Positions 39,666 to 51,689 of a stretch of DNA of 64,000 nt are shown here, one piece after another (positions within the stretch are counted from its first letter, which is position 1; the number at the start of each line of letters is the position of its first letter). This DNA comes from Sepiola atlantica. Lineage: Eukaryota; Mollusca; Cephalopoda; Sepiida; Sepiolidae. The DNA is taken from NCBI GenBank assembly GCA_963556195.1, contig OY744520.1, positions 155,617,607-155,681,606 of the forward strand, in the 5' to 3' direction. Made by a program: the position numbers and the translations under genes. The notes under the pieces are model-generated. The model saw only the letters and a program-made list of their open reading frames with translations, did no database searches and was not told where the DNA came from.

Positions 39666-42600
39666 CTATTGTGATATCTACAATATTTATTATATGTATT
39701 GAGAATAAAATAAGAGTATTGTTAGAATAAGTGATATGCGTAATATACATGATTTAAACAATAGTTTTCATACATCGTCGCAAAAGTTTCTCGGATGTAT
39801 TTTCACTTACATTACGACTGAATTTATCAAGCGTTTCAGGTGTATGGCTTACCATAGGCTGTCATTAAGTAGTCCCAATCAGGAAATGCACTACCAGATA
39901 GTATTCCGTTTGAGTTTCGTCTAATTGCGTTACTATTTACGGTACGTTAAGACATTCTCCATACATTTAATTAACACGTAAAACTTTAGGCATGAATTTC
40001 ACGAGAAAAGGTATCTACAAAAAGTAATCAGTTACTATCCCGTGCGTATATATTAGCACAATATTATATTTTTACGTCCGCAAGACGCATACGTTATTTA
40101 TCTGACATATTGGTTGCATGGAATATACTGAGTACATATATAATCTTGTTTGAATGACAGATGTTAAACTTAGGAATGAACTTGAGCCCATCAAATAATT
40201 AATCATTTGTTGGCTGCTTTATTCGACCACGCGAGTGCACATTTGAATTTGGATCGAAGTGACAAGTGAAATTACAGTATGAACATTCCCGTTAACTGGT
40301 ACCTTTGGAACATGGCTGATGATCTTAACAGAAACTAATTCAAGAGAAAAATAATGGAACCAGCAAGTTACATATAAATTAAAAAATAGTTCAAGCTAAT
40401 CTGTCATTGCCGCCTTTCCTCGAAGTGTGGGTTTAGGGCGAGCCTTTGTAGATAACGACTGGAGAGGGATACGTCTTCAGCGTCAGATCAAAATCGAATA
40501 AAAGACCGACCAGCAACGATACACCGTTACTACGTTTAGTTTTCAATTGTTGAGAAATTGTTTAAATTGAGCACTAAAATATATGAGTTTGTTTTGCGAA
40601 TATTATATGGTTGAGTAAAGCGATCAAAAACCAGATGGAGTATGACGAACTATATGGGCATATCATTTAGATTAGAGGAATGTTGAAGTGTGCGTATAAA
40701 AATACAATGAATATCCAGCTGCGTGAAACTCATGCGTTTTGTAGTCTTATATTCTTGAAAACGTTTGACATAGTGTATCTATTTCAATATTTAAGGGCAT
40801 GCATTTTATAATTGTTTGGCATCATGTATTTTTTAATATCGCGTATGTTTGAGTGAACTGGTTATAGAAAAGAACAGTGTTTCTGTTCTTTCTTTTAAAT
40901 TGGAAAAAATAGTTGCGTTTTAATCGCCGTCAGATAACGATGGTCATTTGAAGGTTAAAAACAAAAACGTTTGGGATAAAAAAAATCCAAGTTGGATTAA
41001 TTAAAGAATATGCACCCGTGCTGATTTAAAAGGGAATCAACTAAAGAAAGTAAAGGGAGAAGGGAAACGATAACCCCATCTCTGTCGGCATAACCTGCTC
41101 CTTTGGATTTGTGTGTGCTGAGGGACTAGTACATGGTATTTTTCTCTTCTCTCTATCCAAAACTATTGAAGTTTTCAAAACGTTTATATAACATTTTTCG
41201 TCTCCTCATAATTTTTATCATCGTTATCTCGTAACGATTCAAATACGTTGTCTTCAAACGCCAGTTTACTGTTCCTTTTAATGCATCCCACATTATCGAA
41301 TAACTAAGAAAAAATACAAAATAGAAATGAGGAAATACTTTAATTTAATTAACGAAACAATCGCATGCTAGAATTCAATGGCAGCTTCAGGAAATTTCAC
41401 CACATTTTACAAATGCTGTAATTGCTCTAGAGACAATGGATAAGAAGTACTAAGAATATATTTGCATCTGTATTCATCTTCATGGACAATTATACAACAT
41501 GCATTGTTAAGAAGAGAAAAGGTAATATAATGTTATTTGAACAGAGAGATATTTCTCAGCTACAGTGTTTCGTAACGTTGCGAGCTTTTACGTGTTAGAC
41601 GTAGTTATTCACACTGCAACAATAATGTGTGAGAACGTTTGTATTCCTAAATATACATACATGTTTGCAACTTTCAAGAATGTTCCAATTAACGGGAGCA
41701 TAACGAGGTAATGTCTGTTTTTCTCATAGCATGATAACCCAGTTAAGAGAAAGTTTCTTTACTTAAAATACGAAAGTGTATACTTGGTGTTATTTTACCC
41801 TCTTTAGAGATATACGTCTAAAATGGAATTAAGAAATTAAAGAAATGCATTATTTTAATAACCAAATGGATAAGGCTAAAACTTTCGAATGATTAACAAA
41901 ATCTCACTGTGTTTATTTTTCTATAAGGAAATTGTAAATGCTAATTCGCACAATTACAAACTGAAAATTGGACATAGATAAGTAAGTATCTAACGATCTA
42001 GTTTGTGTCAACACAGAAAAGGAAGTATTTTTAACTGTCGATAGGAGACAGATTTGTAAACCCTGTTTACTATGTTTTATTTTATTGTTCTTTTTTATCA
42101 ATACAACTGTGTGTGGCGGTACGTTTGTATTGTATTCTGTGTCTTTTAATTAGTGTATCTGGAGAAAAGGAAAGTCACGATATCCTGCAAACTTCATGTC
42201 GAGGGGAGTGAGTACGTTATCCATGTTTCTCCATAAGATACAGTATCATTCACACTTATATTAAGGGTTCTTGTGGAAAACCTCTCTGTCGGTCGCGTGG
42301 AAACGTTGTGTTCAAATAAAGGACGCCAGTTTATTTTTTAATTCGCCCTGCATCTGAGAATATACCTCCCTAGGATTATCATAATGACTGTTAAGTGTAA
42401 TTGTGTTATGATTAAAATCACGTCTAGTTATACGACACCCTGACATAATGCATGATTGCGACGAAAAACCGAAATGGGCAAAGAAGGAATAAATAGAATA
42501 ATGGTATGATTACAAAGATATTTGACGTAGCTACGTTAGAGAAACACGCGAAAATAATATTCCATCAAATAACATTATTATACGTATAACAAGTATACAA

Positions 42601-43229
42601 TTTTTAGTTAAATCTTAGTACCTTTTTCATAGCATATACGCGGAATGCACCGTAGCGAAAGGATATGAAACACATTCCGGAATTAAAACAGATTATCCGT
42701 TATATTTTTACTGGACACTAATTTTGCTACATTTCTTATGTAAAGTTTTATATGTAACTTGAAAAAAAAAAAATATTTAGTACATAACTATTTCAAATGT
42801 ATAAGCAGTCATGATCAGTACAAGAAAACCCATAAACTCAATTCTTGAATGTGTTTAAGTTCTTGTAAAGCTATATAGATAATATTTGACAACTATGTGT
42901 AGATATGTCCCCTTTTTAATCCTAATTAGTTTTTTTTGTTTTACAATTTATAGTTGTTTACAACAAAATAATGATAGAAAGCAACATTAAAATAAAGCGA
43001 ATATTATAGAGCTAGTTCTCACTGTCAGCTAAATAATTTATTTATATACACTACTATTCACTAAATCATTATTTCTTGGAATTCCATCAGTATATTTTCA
43101 GAAATATCCATGAAGCTTGTAAAAATTGAAAGTACTGGCCGATTAGATTTAAGACTATCTTGCTCTGGTTGCTATTAGTTTATCTTTTAAATATTTAAAT
43201 ATTCAACTGGGGAAATAGAGCAGGCTCTC
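39664..43229. other. AT-rich stretch without recognised genes
   Basis: Nothing I could assign. A slightly GC-richer piece at about 42,240-42,330 contains an AATAAA at about 42,315 but no supporting reading frame. Confidence 0.5.
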
Positions 43230-44085
43230 CCTTTTCATTTGTTCAACAACCCGGAATATATTATTGTTCTGAATTTGGTTGTAGCACCATCCTGCTTAGC
43301 TGAGTACACAGCCAGTTTTGCATATCACTTAGCTTGCTTGTATTCATTTTGACTTTCCTCTTTGTAGCATCTTCTTTTTTCTCGTATCGCGCTGTTTACT
43401 TCTCTATCCCACAAACAAGTCACTTTTCTAAATTGATACTTCTTCCTCAAGCCACTACACTATTTGTACGGTTCAAGAGCCCATCATTCAGCTGCTGCTA
43501 TCAACACTCCGCGCCATGTGCTTGGTAGGTATCTGTACTTAAAGCAAATGCTTCTTGATATTTCTTTTATACTTCTGCCTCTTTAAGCTACTAAGTTCGC
43601 ACCCTGGGCTTGAATGTATGGCGCTCTTGTCGGCATGTTGTGACTGATGAGGTCACATAACAATAATCTATTCTGGGTTGCACACTCCTCTCCTGCGATC
43701 AGCTCGATGGCATTAGCCTATCTAAGATTTCGTTGCGTCAGAACTATATAATCAACTTGGGTTTTCACTATGCCAGATTCGTGAGTAATTAGGTGACTGT
43801 CCTTTTTCTTTAAGCATGAGTTTCCTACTACTAGGTTGTTGGCCATCGCACACTACAAAATCCTATCACCTTTGGGGTTCTGTGCACACATTCCGTATCA
43901 AGAGTGCACCTCTCGAAACCTACTGCGGCTTTCCCAATGTGTCCATTCCAGTAACCACCGTGGATGAGAGGCTCGTTTCATGGTATCTTACCGATAACCT
44001 CCCCCAAACGCTCATAGACGGCGTCTACTTCATCACCACTGTATCTTTCTTTCGAGGCGTAGAATGTTTTAATATATTAGTTTTA
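43230..44085 (-). pseudogene. RTE-like LINE endonuclease fragment
   Basis: On the minus strand, two frames together read DAVYERLGEVIGKI, then WNGHIGKAAVGFE, then MANNLVVGNSCLKKKDSHLI. These are followed by THESGIVKTQVDYIVL, QRNLR and EECATQNRLLLCDL. Further 3' (lower coordinates) comes a basic linker with REVNSAIREKRR and LAVYSAKQDGATTKF. This is the order of the apurinic/apyrimidinic-like endonuclease domain and following linker in RTE-clade LINEs, whose copies are often annotated as craniofacial development protein 2-like. Frames change several times and stops are present. The RT domain is missing. Confidence 0.75.
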
Positions 44086-44108
44086 CAACAAATACTTCAC
44101 TTCCCCTC

Positions 44109-44109
44109 C

Positions 44110-44160
<51 letters not shown>
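44109..44160. repeat. (ATA)n microsatellite
   Basis: ATA triplet repeat directly beside the LINE endonuclease fragment. Confidence 0.96.
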
Positions 44161-44621
44161 GGAGTATGATGCGAGGTTATACTTAACAGCACTGCTATGT
44201 AAGAACCGAAAGTTTTAGTTGTTTTTAATTTTGATCGTAAAAAAAGATTAATTATTTGTAATAGTTTTGTTATATTATGACGGGCCCTATATTCTGTATA
44301 CGCGTAAAATTTGCTAGTATGAATTGTGCACTGTGTGAAAGAAGTAGAACTAAGTGCAATTTAGGTACATTGATTATTTGGGACGCATGTGTGGATGGAC
44401 TTCCGAGAGATCGCTTGACTTGCGCAATTTGTGACGGTGTCACCTCGTGCAAATATTAGGTGCAATGTGATTCGGGACAAACAGATATGATTCATGATGA
44501 TTGATTCTGTAAGTCATAAGATACTTGATGTATGCTGACCGAGAGGAAATGTTCGGATCAAAGGTCAAATACCAAGGCGATTTGAGTCTGTTGTGACATT
44601 CGTTGAGGGGCCAAAGGGCTC

Positions 44622-44629
44622 TGACGTCA
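44622..44629. promoter_or_regulatory. Palindromic TGACGTCA (CRE-like) site
   Basis: A perfect 8-bp CREB/ATF consensus palindrome lies in a locally GC-richer piece (about 44,530-44,720). There is no supporting TATA box, CpG island or downstream gene, so it may be chance. Confidence 0.2.
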
Positions 44630-45364
44630 CAGATCCTTTGCGTGAGAACGCACGCCGATAAGGTAGCTCTCGATGACAGAGTTCGGGTGGAAATCGCCAG
44701 ACATGGGCTAAATTTAGAGGAATAAAGCTAATTGCATCCGACATCACAAGAGTAGTATGAATGAGAAAAAAAGTTGAACGAAGGATCGACGAGTGAGAAC
44801 CTCTCTAAGAAAGTGTGAAATAAACCAAAAGAAATCTCTTTCAAAAACCGTCTCCGAATGTCCTTGTCTTTCTGCTTGAAATAGAATTTGCCCCCCCCCC
44901 AAACAGGTACACCACTTCGGTCACGAGCCAACGACGGAGTGAGTGTGCCAGCAGAATTCACGACCAACAGCGACGAACAAATCTGTAAGATAAGTTTCTT
45001 GTGCATTTTGAAATGTTGAAAAGAACAAAAAAATCGAATGTGTCTAAAAGGCTATAATGTTTGGAATGTGTAAAAGAGACTTATATTTGAAGTGCTATGT
45101 TGAAATACGTCATTTAAAATCGCACTAAGGAAATTGTGTTAAAATGACTCTTAAAAATGTGTTTAAAATACATGATTTGAGATGTTTTGAGAAGATATGT
45201 TTAACGAGAACTATTGAGAATGGTTGACTATTTAAAGGCTTAAAATCGCCATTTGTTAATTTGTGTTTAAAGTGTCTGTTTAAAAATGCCTGTTAAAATC
45301 TCTTATTTAAAATGTGCTGGAGGGTGCCTTAAAGAAATGAACTAAAAAAAGTTAGAAACCGTTA

Positions 45365-45412
45365 TTTAACCTCTCGCAAGATTTCGTGTTGTTTTGGTAA
45401 CGAGAGGGTTAA
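45365..45412. other. Short inverted repeat (hairpin)
   Basis: TTAACCTCTCG at about 45,366 is matched by CGAGAGGGTTAA at about 45,401, with one base bulged and a loop of about 25 bp. No function assigned. Confidence 0.5.
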
Positions 45413-45515
45413 ATTCGCATGCGTTATGTAACATACTCCCTTTGGTGCGGCTCCCCTTTTTGAGGGACTATGTAACAGTTTCAAAAGATAATAATGATAG
45501 TTAATAATAATAATC

Positions 45516-45558
<43 letters not shown>

Positions 45559-45714
45559 TCAATAATAATATTGGGTGTATGATGCGAGGTTATACTTAAC
45601 TAAATTGTGATTTAAGAACCGAAAGTTGTTTTTAATTTTGATCGTAAAAAAGATTAATTATAGAGAGATAGTTTCAAAAGATAATAGTAATAGTTATTAA
45701 TTATAATGATAACC

Positions 45715-45788
<74 letters not shown>

Positions 45789-45790
45789 GT

Positions 45791-46369
45791 GGCGATAGAA
45801 TGAGAATAAGAATAATAATAAGAATAATAACAACAATGATAGGAAAATGAAACGAGGTGAATTAAATGATATATGTTATTTTATCGATCACTGTATGTTT
45901 ACTTAATTGAATAATCGTTAAAAAAATGAATAATAAATAAAGTGGCATAATTTTACCGGAAGTAAATAACGAGATAATTAATGCGCTTCTTTTTAATTTT
46001 GGATCATGCTGTTTTCTGTATTTGTTTGAATTATAAAACTTATTGATTACGTATTAGCCGACAAAGTTCTGACTAACAGTTACAATGAAAAAATATTTTA
46101 AATCATTCCAAGTCACCATAAAGAAGGATCATTAACGCAATCACTTAACAGATTCTTACTTTGGTGCTGTCAAAATATAATACTTGAATGCATGATTAGC
46201 AAAGTTACATTGAGGCCAGAAACATAGACACACGTGTAAAGTTGTCTCCTAATTTTATTACTATGGAACTGAATTAATAAAATGTTATTATATTTCATAT
46301 ATTTGGAAAAATCTAATTTCAGTAAAGAGAGCAAATAGTTTTAAAATTAAATCTTGAATAATTTTTGAA

Positions 46370-46374
<5 letters not shown>
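45791..46374. other. AT-rich stretch without recognised genes
   Basis: Nothing identified. Confidence 0.5.
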
Positions 46375-46413
<39 letters not shown>

Positions 46414-46575
46414 TTGCATAGAACAATCGAAGATCAAATAGATGTGTCATCCGCACATATTTGTCTCTCTTCCTTCATTTTTATTCATAATTGCTCTATC
46501 ACATGTATTGAGCTTAAATCATTTCACTATAGATTTAATTCTCTAAAAGTATACTTTGAGTCTCATATTATATAT

Positions 46576-46644
<69 letters not shown>
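46375..46644. repeat. Two (TA)n microsatellites
   Basis: TA tracts at about 46,375-46,409 and 46,579-46,644. An open frame of 148 codons runs through the second, but it is carried by TA repeats and shows no domain. Confidence 0.95.
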
Positions 46645-46647
<3 letters not shown>

Positions 46648-46676
46648 TTTATGAAGGCTTACCAAAGCATTCCTTT
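46645..46676. repeat. 32-bp dispersed repeat, second copy at 24,831-24,862
   Basis: GATTTTATGAAGGCTTACCA and the next 12 bases (AAGCATTCCTTT) occur at 24,831 and 46,645. In both places they follow TA-rich sequence. At 24.8 kb LINE sequence follows; at 46.6 kb it does not. It may be the edge of an unrecognised repeat family. Confidence 0.7.
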
Positions 46677-47394
46677 CAGGACACCAATGATCACCATTAA
46701 AGATATTTGTTCTTACAAATATTATTTATTCAAATTAAATGTTTTTTCCTACACGAGCTTCACTACCAAGCAGTTACTTGCTTGGCAGATCATCAGGGAA
46801 ATTAAATGTCTGGAATACTGGTTTCAACTGCCGACAATACACAATGTGGCGTTGCAATAGTTGAGGTCACTTAAGAAGAGAAGAGGAAAAAAATAAAAAT
46901 AATAGTCAAAATTAAAAAACAAGGAAGAACAACGATAAAAAAAGAAAGTCCTAGAAAAGTCTTAGAAAAGTAGCTCGTTCATTATTTCTTCCACCAAGCC
47001 AACAAGCAAATAATCGGTCCCAAATACATTAAAAAAAAACAAAAAACCGGAACAATGTGCGATAATACACTTTCATGTCGGCCAGCACAATGATGAATAA
47101 ATCCCCCCCCCCCACAAATATATATATATATGTATAAATCTTTTCTTGAAGGCAAGTGTCGTTAAATATAACCGACAACTTATATCTGGATATCTTTTCG
47201 TAGATCATTTCCATTGTCCAAATCAAAATCTTAATTAGGGAGGGGAATTGGCCGATGAAGCTACCAAAGTTTTCATTTGTGTCCCAAGTACTTTCAAGCT
47301 CATCCGGGTCCATCTTTAGGGGAATGAAGTGAATCAGGTAAAGACCATGGGTCTGTATTATAAGTGTTCTTTGCGGGAATTATATGATTAGTTC
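46677..47394. other. Unassigned stretch, with a C10 run
   Basis: A poly-C run lies at about 47,104 next to a short TA run. A 94-codon minus-strand open frame (47,029-47,313) is not recognised. Confidence 0.5.
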
Positions 47395-47905
47395 GAAACA
47401 ATAGCTAGTATTATATACATTTTTGTATATTATTGTTGGTATTAAAGTTAATTCTGGTAATTACATTTTTATGCATTGAGCTTCTAATATATAGAGCTTT
47501 TGTTTGTTAGTACTATATTCTAAAATGTTGGTATTTTCTATTAAGACTGTTCGGATTTTCGAGCGGGGGCATGGATGGTCGTTAATTAAGTGTTGGGCCA
47601 TGACGCTAGAATTCGAAAAATGCATCGTCAATCTCCTCGACTAAACGTGGTAGTCAAGCCTATGTATATGTTTTTTTCGGAAACACAGAATCCCAAAGGA
47701 TATTTAAACTCATATACACGGTTTGTCCTATCCAAAACTCTCATCGAGGGAGAAGAATTATTTGTGATTATGAGCTTATATCTGAATATTTTAAACCTTT
47801 GTTTGTGCTCATGCCCAATACATGTGCAGTGTCTAATCCATAATGATTTTGGGATACCAACCTCATGATTACGCTTCCATTGTCCAGGATGGTATTCCAC
47901 TACTA
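47395..47905 (-). pseudogene. PLE GIY-YIG endonuclease fragment (minus strand)
   Basis: The minus-strand translation reads PSMRVLDRTNRVYEFKYPLG, then CVSEKNIYIGLTTTFSRGD and a stop at about 47,628. In a second frame it continues LTMHFSNSSVMAQHL, then SKIRTVLIENTNIL and KLYILEAQCIK. A cysteine-containing linker, then YIGLT, then a spaced LEAxxIK helix is the pattern of the C-terminal GIY-YIG endonuclease of Penelope-like elements. One frameshift near 47,628 and a missing RT make it dead. No terminal repeat was recognised around it. It is a different subfamily from the three inverted elements, judging by its linker. Confidence 0.7.
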
Positions 47906-48201
47906 AAGAATAATCAGTCTTCTCAGCAACATTTCATATTCTTCCACGTGAAACCCACGCTGATGATAACCCCAATGCTTGCATTAAATTGTCATATTTG
48001 TACAAGTATATCAAGACTAACATCATCTACAAACATGCGTTGGCATCTCAATGGCCAAATTGCAACACCTTATGTATTGCACTAATTGTTTCATATCCTT
48101 TTTACGTTAATATGTTGGCATCTTTGTTCGCCTCTGTCAATCATAAGCACCAATTTTACAAGGCATTTCTTTCGGGAAACACCGGACCACTGTTCTTCTA
48201 G

Positions 48202-48205
<4 letters not shown>
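47906..48205. other. Unassigned stretch between PLE fragment and (TA)n
   Basis: Possibly upstream linker sequence of the minus-strand PLE, but no motif can be supported. Confidence 0.35.

Positions 48206-48271
<66 letters not shown>
48206..48271. repeat. (TA)n microsatellite
   Basis: Pure TA repeat. Confidence 0.97.
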
Positions 48272-48276
<5 letters not shown>

Positions 48277-48670
48277 CGTGTGTATGTATGTAGACTACAT
48301 TCTTTCATTTAATCATTTATTGTAAAATATAACACAATTCTCCGCTTCTTCTAATGATTTTTTTGTGTGTTGAAATCAAAAATATTAATGACCTTTTACT
48401 AAGCATCACTAGCACTTTCGATTTTTTGTTGAATAATCTTCAGGTAACAAAAAGAAAGTAATTAAAAGAAAATATGAAGACGAGAAGATAATTTCAAAAG
48501 CAGCCAACAACGCCGTATGTAAATTCGTTCGATGTAAAACTGACTCACCGGTCTTGTTCCAGAACATATACATTTTTAATTTAGGCACGCTACAATTAGC
48601 CTCACTATTTATCCTGTTAATAGCGTACGGAAGAGCTGTAGGAGTCTGTCATGTTTAACATTGTTTGATT

Positions 48671-48728
<58 letters not shown>
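48671..48728. repeat. (TA)n microsatellite at mariner left end
   Basis: TA repeat adjoining the presumed mariner left terminus. Confidence 0.96.
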
Positions 48729-48729
<1 letters not shown>

Positions 48730-50044
48730 GAAGCCTCTCAAAAAATGATCTGACTTTTACTTTTTGCGTGCGAAATAAACTCGATAAGGCTGTGTCCCTC
48801 TACAAAGTAAAGGAATACACCTTCATTCGCATGTGTGAATTTTATAACTGCCATCCTGCACGTTAGTCGCCGCATGTCAGTCGCTGAGTAAGGTGCTACA
48901 CAACGTGTTCGTCGAATTACCGATTCTTTCAAGATGACTGAACGTGTTGGTACTGCATCAAATTTTGTCAAAAGCTTGGTGATTCTAAAAGTAAAACAAT
49001 TCGTAAGATCTAGCAGGTGTTTGGCAAGATCCGATGGGTGTAGCACAAATTGCGGAAGCGTTCAACCGATTTAAAAATAGCCGCATATCAGCGGAGATTA
49101 GCCAGCTTTCTGGCATGCTTCAAACTGCTCGGAGTTGTTTAGAGGGTGCGACATTTGATGATGGCAGATCGTCGTTCAACCGTGCGCGAGGTAACCCAAG
49201 ATGTCGGAACGAGTAAAGATTCCGCACATGCAATTTTGCGTAATGAGTTAGAACATGCGCAGAGTGGCTGTGAAATTTGTGCCCAAGTTGTTGTCGGATG
49301 AACAAAAGGACCTCCGTTTCTAAGCTAAACAGGACCTTCTGAAAACCGTCACACTGATGATGGGTTTCTTACTACCGTTATGACTAGAGATAAGTCATGG
49401 ATGTACGAGTACGACCAAGAAAACAAAACAAACAACAGTCGTCGCAATAGAAGCATCCCAAGTTTCCAATGTCAAAAAAGCGCGACAAGTGCGAAGCCAA
49501 ATCAAGTTGATGCTGATTGTCTTCTTTTATATCCGTGGAATTGTGCTTAACAAATACGCACCGGAAGGACAAACAGTGACAAGAGAGAACTATCAAGATC
49601 TTCTCCGGCATCCCCGTGAAGCAGTTCGGCGCAAAAGAGCAGATATGTGGACGGCGAAATACTAGCAACTACATCACGACAACGCCACCGTATATTCATC
49701 ATAATTAATCTAACATTTATTGGGCAAACATGGAATTCGCCAGGCATGGCCCTTTTTGGACTTCTGGTTGTATCGACAACTGAAGACGGCATTGAAAAGT
49801 TCCCGTTTTAAGACTAGAGAAGAAATAATGCGGAACGTGACAGCGGGGATATACACCATTCGAAAAAAAATACTTCCAGATGTGTTTCTAGCAGTTAATA
49901 GATCAGTGGGCTAAGTGTGTGCATTGCACACACTTAGCCCACTGTGCAAGCGCAGGGGCCTACATTTATGAGGATAAAGGTCGCAACACAATCAGGAACT
50001 TGAAATATTTTATCTGGCCTAAGGTCGCATACTTTTAAGACAGT

Positions 50045-50045
<1 letters not shown>
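48729..50045 (+). pseudogene. Inactive mariner transposon and transposase
   Basis: The left end, CGAAGCCTCTCAAAAAATGA, resembles mariner termini. In mixed frames the transposase shows an N-terminal helix-turn-helix region (DPMGVAQIAEAFNRFKNSR), then a second one (RRSTVREVTQDVGTSKDSAH), then VAVKFVPKLLSDEQKDLRF. The catalytic core follows: RDKSWMYEYD (usual GDE, here with D kept), HHDNAT near 49,670, and PFLDFWLYRQLK near 49,750. All three catalytic Asp codons of the DD34D family can be seen, but in different frames. Stops and frameshifts make it non-functional. The C-terminal WAKCV region contains a 41-bp palindrome (49,904-49,944). The right end near CTTTTAAGACAGTTCTCATA only loosely matches the left. 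Confidence 0.85.
49904..49944. other. Perfect 20-bp-arm palindrome inside the mariner relic
   Basis: CAGTGGGCTAAGTGTGTGCA, one T, then its exact reverse complement. The first arm is in the expected place for the transposase C-terminus; the second appears to be an inserted inverted copy. Confidence 0.9.

Positions 50046-50050
<5 letters not shown>

Positions 50051-50106
<56 letters not shown>
50051..50106. repeat. (TA)n microsatellite
   Basis: Pure TA repeat between the mariner relic and the PLE. Confidence 0.97.
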
Positions 50107-50108
<2 letters not shown>

Positions 50109-50139
50109 GAAGAGAAGGATGAAGGTAATCCGACGTGAT

Positions 50140-50851
50140 GGTAAAATGAAAAAGGAAAACCAAAAACTGGATGTTTTTTATGTGTACATCAACGTTTCGT
50201 CTTTATTTATAAGACTTCATCAGGATGATGATATAGGGAAAAGATATCATGCAAGCACAGATACATGTAGGGTAGACATGTTGGGAAGAAAAATAAAAAT
50301 ATAATAAAATGAAAAATAATGGCAGCGTCTTGCTGGACGTCCGTACTTGTTAGAGAATGAAAATGAGTGACGAAAGTGAGTGGGAGAGAAAGGGGAAGGG
50401 TGGAGGGAGCAAGGACTACTGTGGCTGGCGATGAGAGAAAGAGGTGGGGGATGAGCAGGGGTAAAATGGATGGCAGAGAGAGATTGGAGGAAGAGGGGGA
50501 GGGGGTGTTTGACCAGATGGCTGTGGTCGAGATTGGAGGGGAAGAGTGAGTTGGAATGTTTGTGTGTGGGGGGTGTATGCAGGGAAAATGGGGATGGGTA
50601 GAGAGGGAGGGGGGCTGTGATTTTGGTGGATGGGTGAAAGTTATGGTCTTAGAGAGCGTTTTGAAAATGAGGGAATTTAAGAAGAGGTATGGGAGAAAAT
50701 AGATGAGAGGGGGAAGAGGGAGGATTTGTCGTGATAGGGTGTGAAATATTTGAAATATTTGGAAAATGACAGCAATGAGTGAGGGATTGGAGTGGGTGGG
50801 GGAGGGGGGTGATTGAAAGGGTGGGTGAGGAATATTTGAAATATTTGGAAC
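50140..50851 (-). repeat. PLE left inverted terminal repeat
   Basis: Reverse complement of 51,760-52,471. It contains minus-strand open frames of no coding significance, because the same sequence on the right arm is non-coding pyrimidine-rich DNA. Confidence 0.9.
50187..50227 (-). ncRNA. Hammerhead ribozyme motif, left PLE arm
   Basis: Mirror copy of the right-arm motif. On the plus strand it reads CATCAACGTTTCGTC (50,187 onwards) and ends at CATCAGGATG (to 50,227). It has the same pairing potential as the copy at 52,384-52,424. Confidence 0.7.
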
Positions 50852-51604
50852 ACTCACAAAAATGACTACATACATTTCTACTCCCACCATCATAGCAATA
50901 TCAAAACAGGTATAATTATAGGCTTCTTCCTACGCGCCCTTAGAATATGTAGCCCCCCACACATAGATGAAGAAATAAAATACATTTTTAATTCCCTAAA
51001 AACATTACAATACCCCACACATTTCATATTAAATGCCAAGAAAAAAGCCTTCCAAATATTCTCCAGAAACACCACACAAAAAAATAAAACCCCTAACACC
51101 TCTCTCATAAACAGACCCCTTCTCCTACCCACGCATTCCAATAACACATCCATATGCAACACGCTCAACAAACTAGGCATTCAAATAGTACAAACCACTT
51201 CTCAATCCATAAAACAAACTTTAAACACATCTAGACATTTCCAAAAAACAACCACATCCCATGCCAGCTTATACACTGTCCCTTGCAATGATTGCCATCA
51301 ATTCTACGTGGGAGAAACACAACGTGAATTAAAGAAACGATTAAATGAACATAAAAGGGACATAAAAAACAACAACCCTCTTAGTGCACTTTTCTCCCAT
51401 GCTCTAGAATATGGTCATGCATTCAAATTTGAACAAGCCAAAATCACTAAACACATCCACAACAAATCTCGGCGAAGATTATTGGAAACTGCCCTCATCA
51501 CATCCTCCACCACCATCAAGCAACGAAATGGTTTCTTTAACCTATCACCCTTAATAAGCAAGATCATCCTCACAGAACAAAGTCTTTTGCCTGATCATGG
51601 CTAA
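50840..51604 (+). CDS. PLE polyprotein, C-terminal part: RT thumb/linker and GIY-YIG endonuclease (5' partial)
   Basis: An open frame of 254 codons with no internal stop; an in-frame TGA at 50,837-50,839 bounds it upstream and TAA closes it at 51,604. The first few codons lie in the left arm. The rest begins with an RT C-terminal segment, DYIHFYSHHHSNIKTGIIIG followed by FFLRALRICSP. A linker with LYTVPCNDCHQFYVGETQRE follows, giving the CxxC and first Tyr of GIY-YIG. Then come LKKRLNEHKRDI (catalytic-type Arg and EH) and ALFSHALEYGHAF, and a C-terminal LLETALI helix. In PLEs this endonuclease nicks the target for reverse transcription. There is no initiator Met because the 5' end, including the RT catalytic core, is missing, so it cannot act alone. 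Confidence 0.8.
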   Translation, partial: NIWNTHKNDYIHFYSHHHSNIKTGIIIGFFLRALRICSPPHIDEEIKYIFNSLKTLQYPTHFILNAKKKAFQIFSRNTTQKNKTPNTSLINRPLLLPTHSNNTSICNTLNKLGIQIVQTTSQSIKQTLNTSRHFQKTTTSHASLYTVPCNDCHQFYVGETQRELKKRLNEHKRDIKNNNPLSALFSHALEYGHAFKFEQAKITKHIHNKSRRRLLETALITSSTTIKQRNGFFNLSPLISKIILTEQSLLPDHG

Positions 51605-51689
51605 CTTTTATTTTCATCTCTAACCTTATGACACTCTTCCATTCACCCACACCCTTCCTTTCTTCTCCCTGAATCTTCTTTTTTTCCCT

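Larger units (their letters stand above)
44160..45790. repeat. Dispersed and tandem repeat units around (AAT)n tracts
   Basis: GATGCGAGGTTATACTTAAC, followed by AAGAACCGAAAGTT and TTTTGATCGTAAAAAA, occurs at about 44,169-44,250 and again at 45,582-45,655. GTTTCAAAAGATAATA, followed by (AAT)n, occurs at about 45,478 and 45,671, a tandem spacing of about 193 bp. (AAT)n tracts lie at about 45,500-45,556 and 45,714-45,787. The AAT tracts form part of the repeated unit. Confidence 0.75.

Noticed and set aside
43816..44169. 117-codon plus-strand frame
   Set aside because: It is the antisense of the RTE-like endonuclease fragment plus an ATA repeat.
44277..44459. Small Cys-rich frame (CALCERSRTKC, CAICDG) suggesting a zinc-binding peptide
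   Set aside because: Only 60 codons, spacing fits no finger family I know, and there is no context; not enough support.
46414..46860. 148-codon frame
   Set aside because: Bridged by a (TA)n tract read as Tyr-Ile; no recognised domain on either side.
50207..50893. 228-codon minus-strand frame, proline/serine rich
   Set aside because: It lies in the PLE terminal repeat, and the reverse-complement copy at 51,760-52,471 has the same sequence without being a gene; composition bias explains the open frame.
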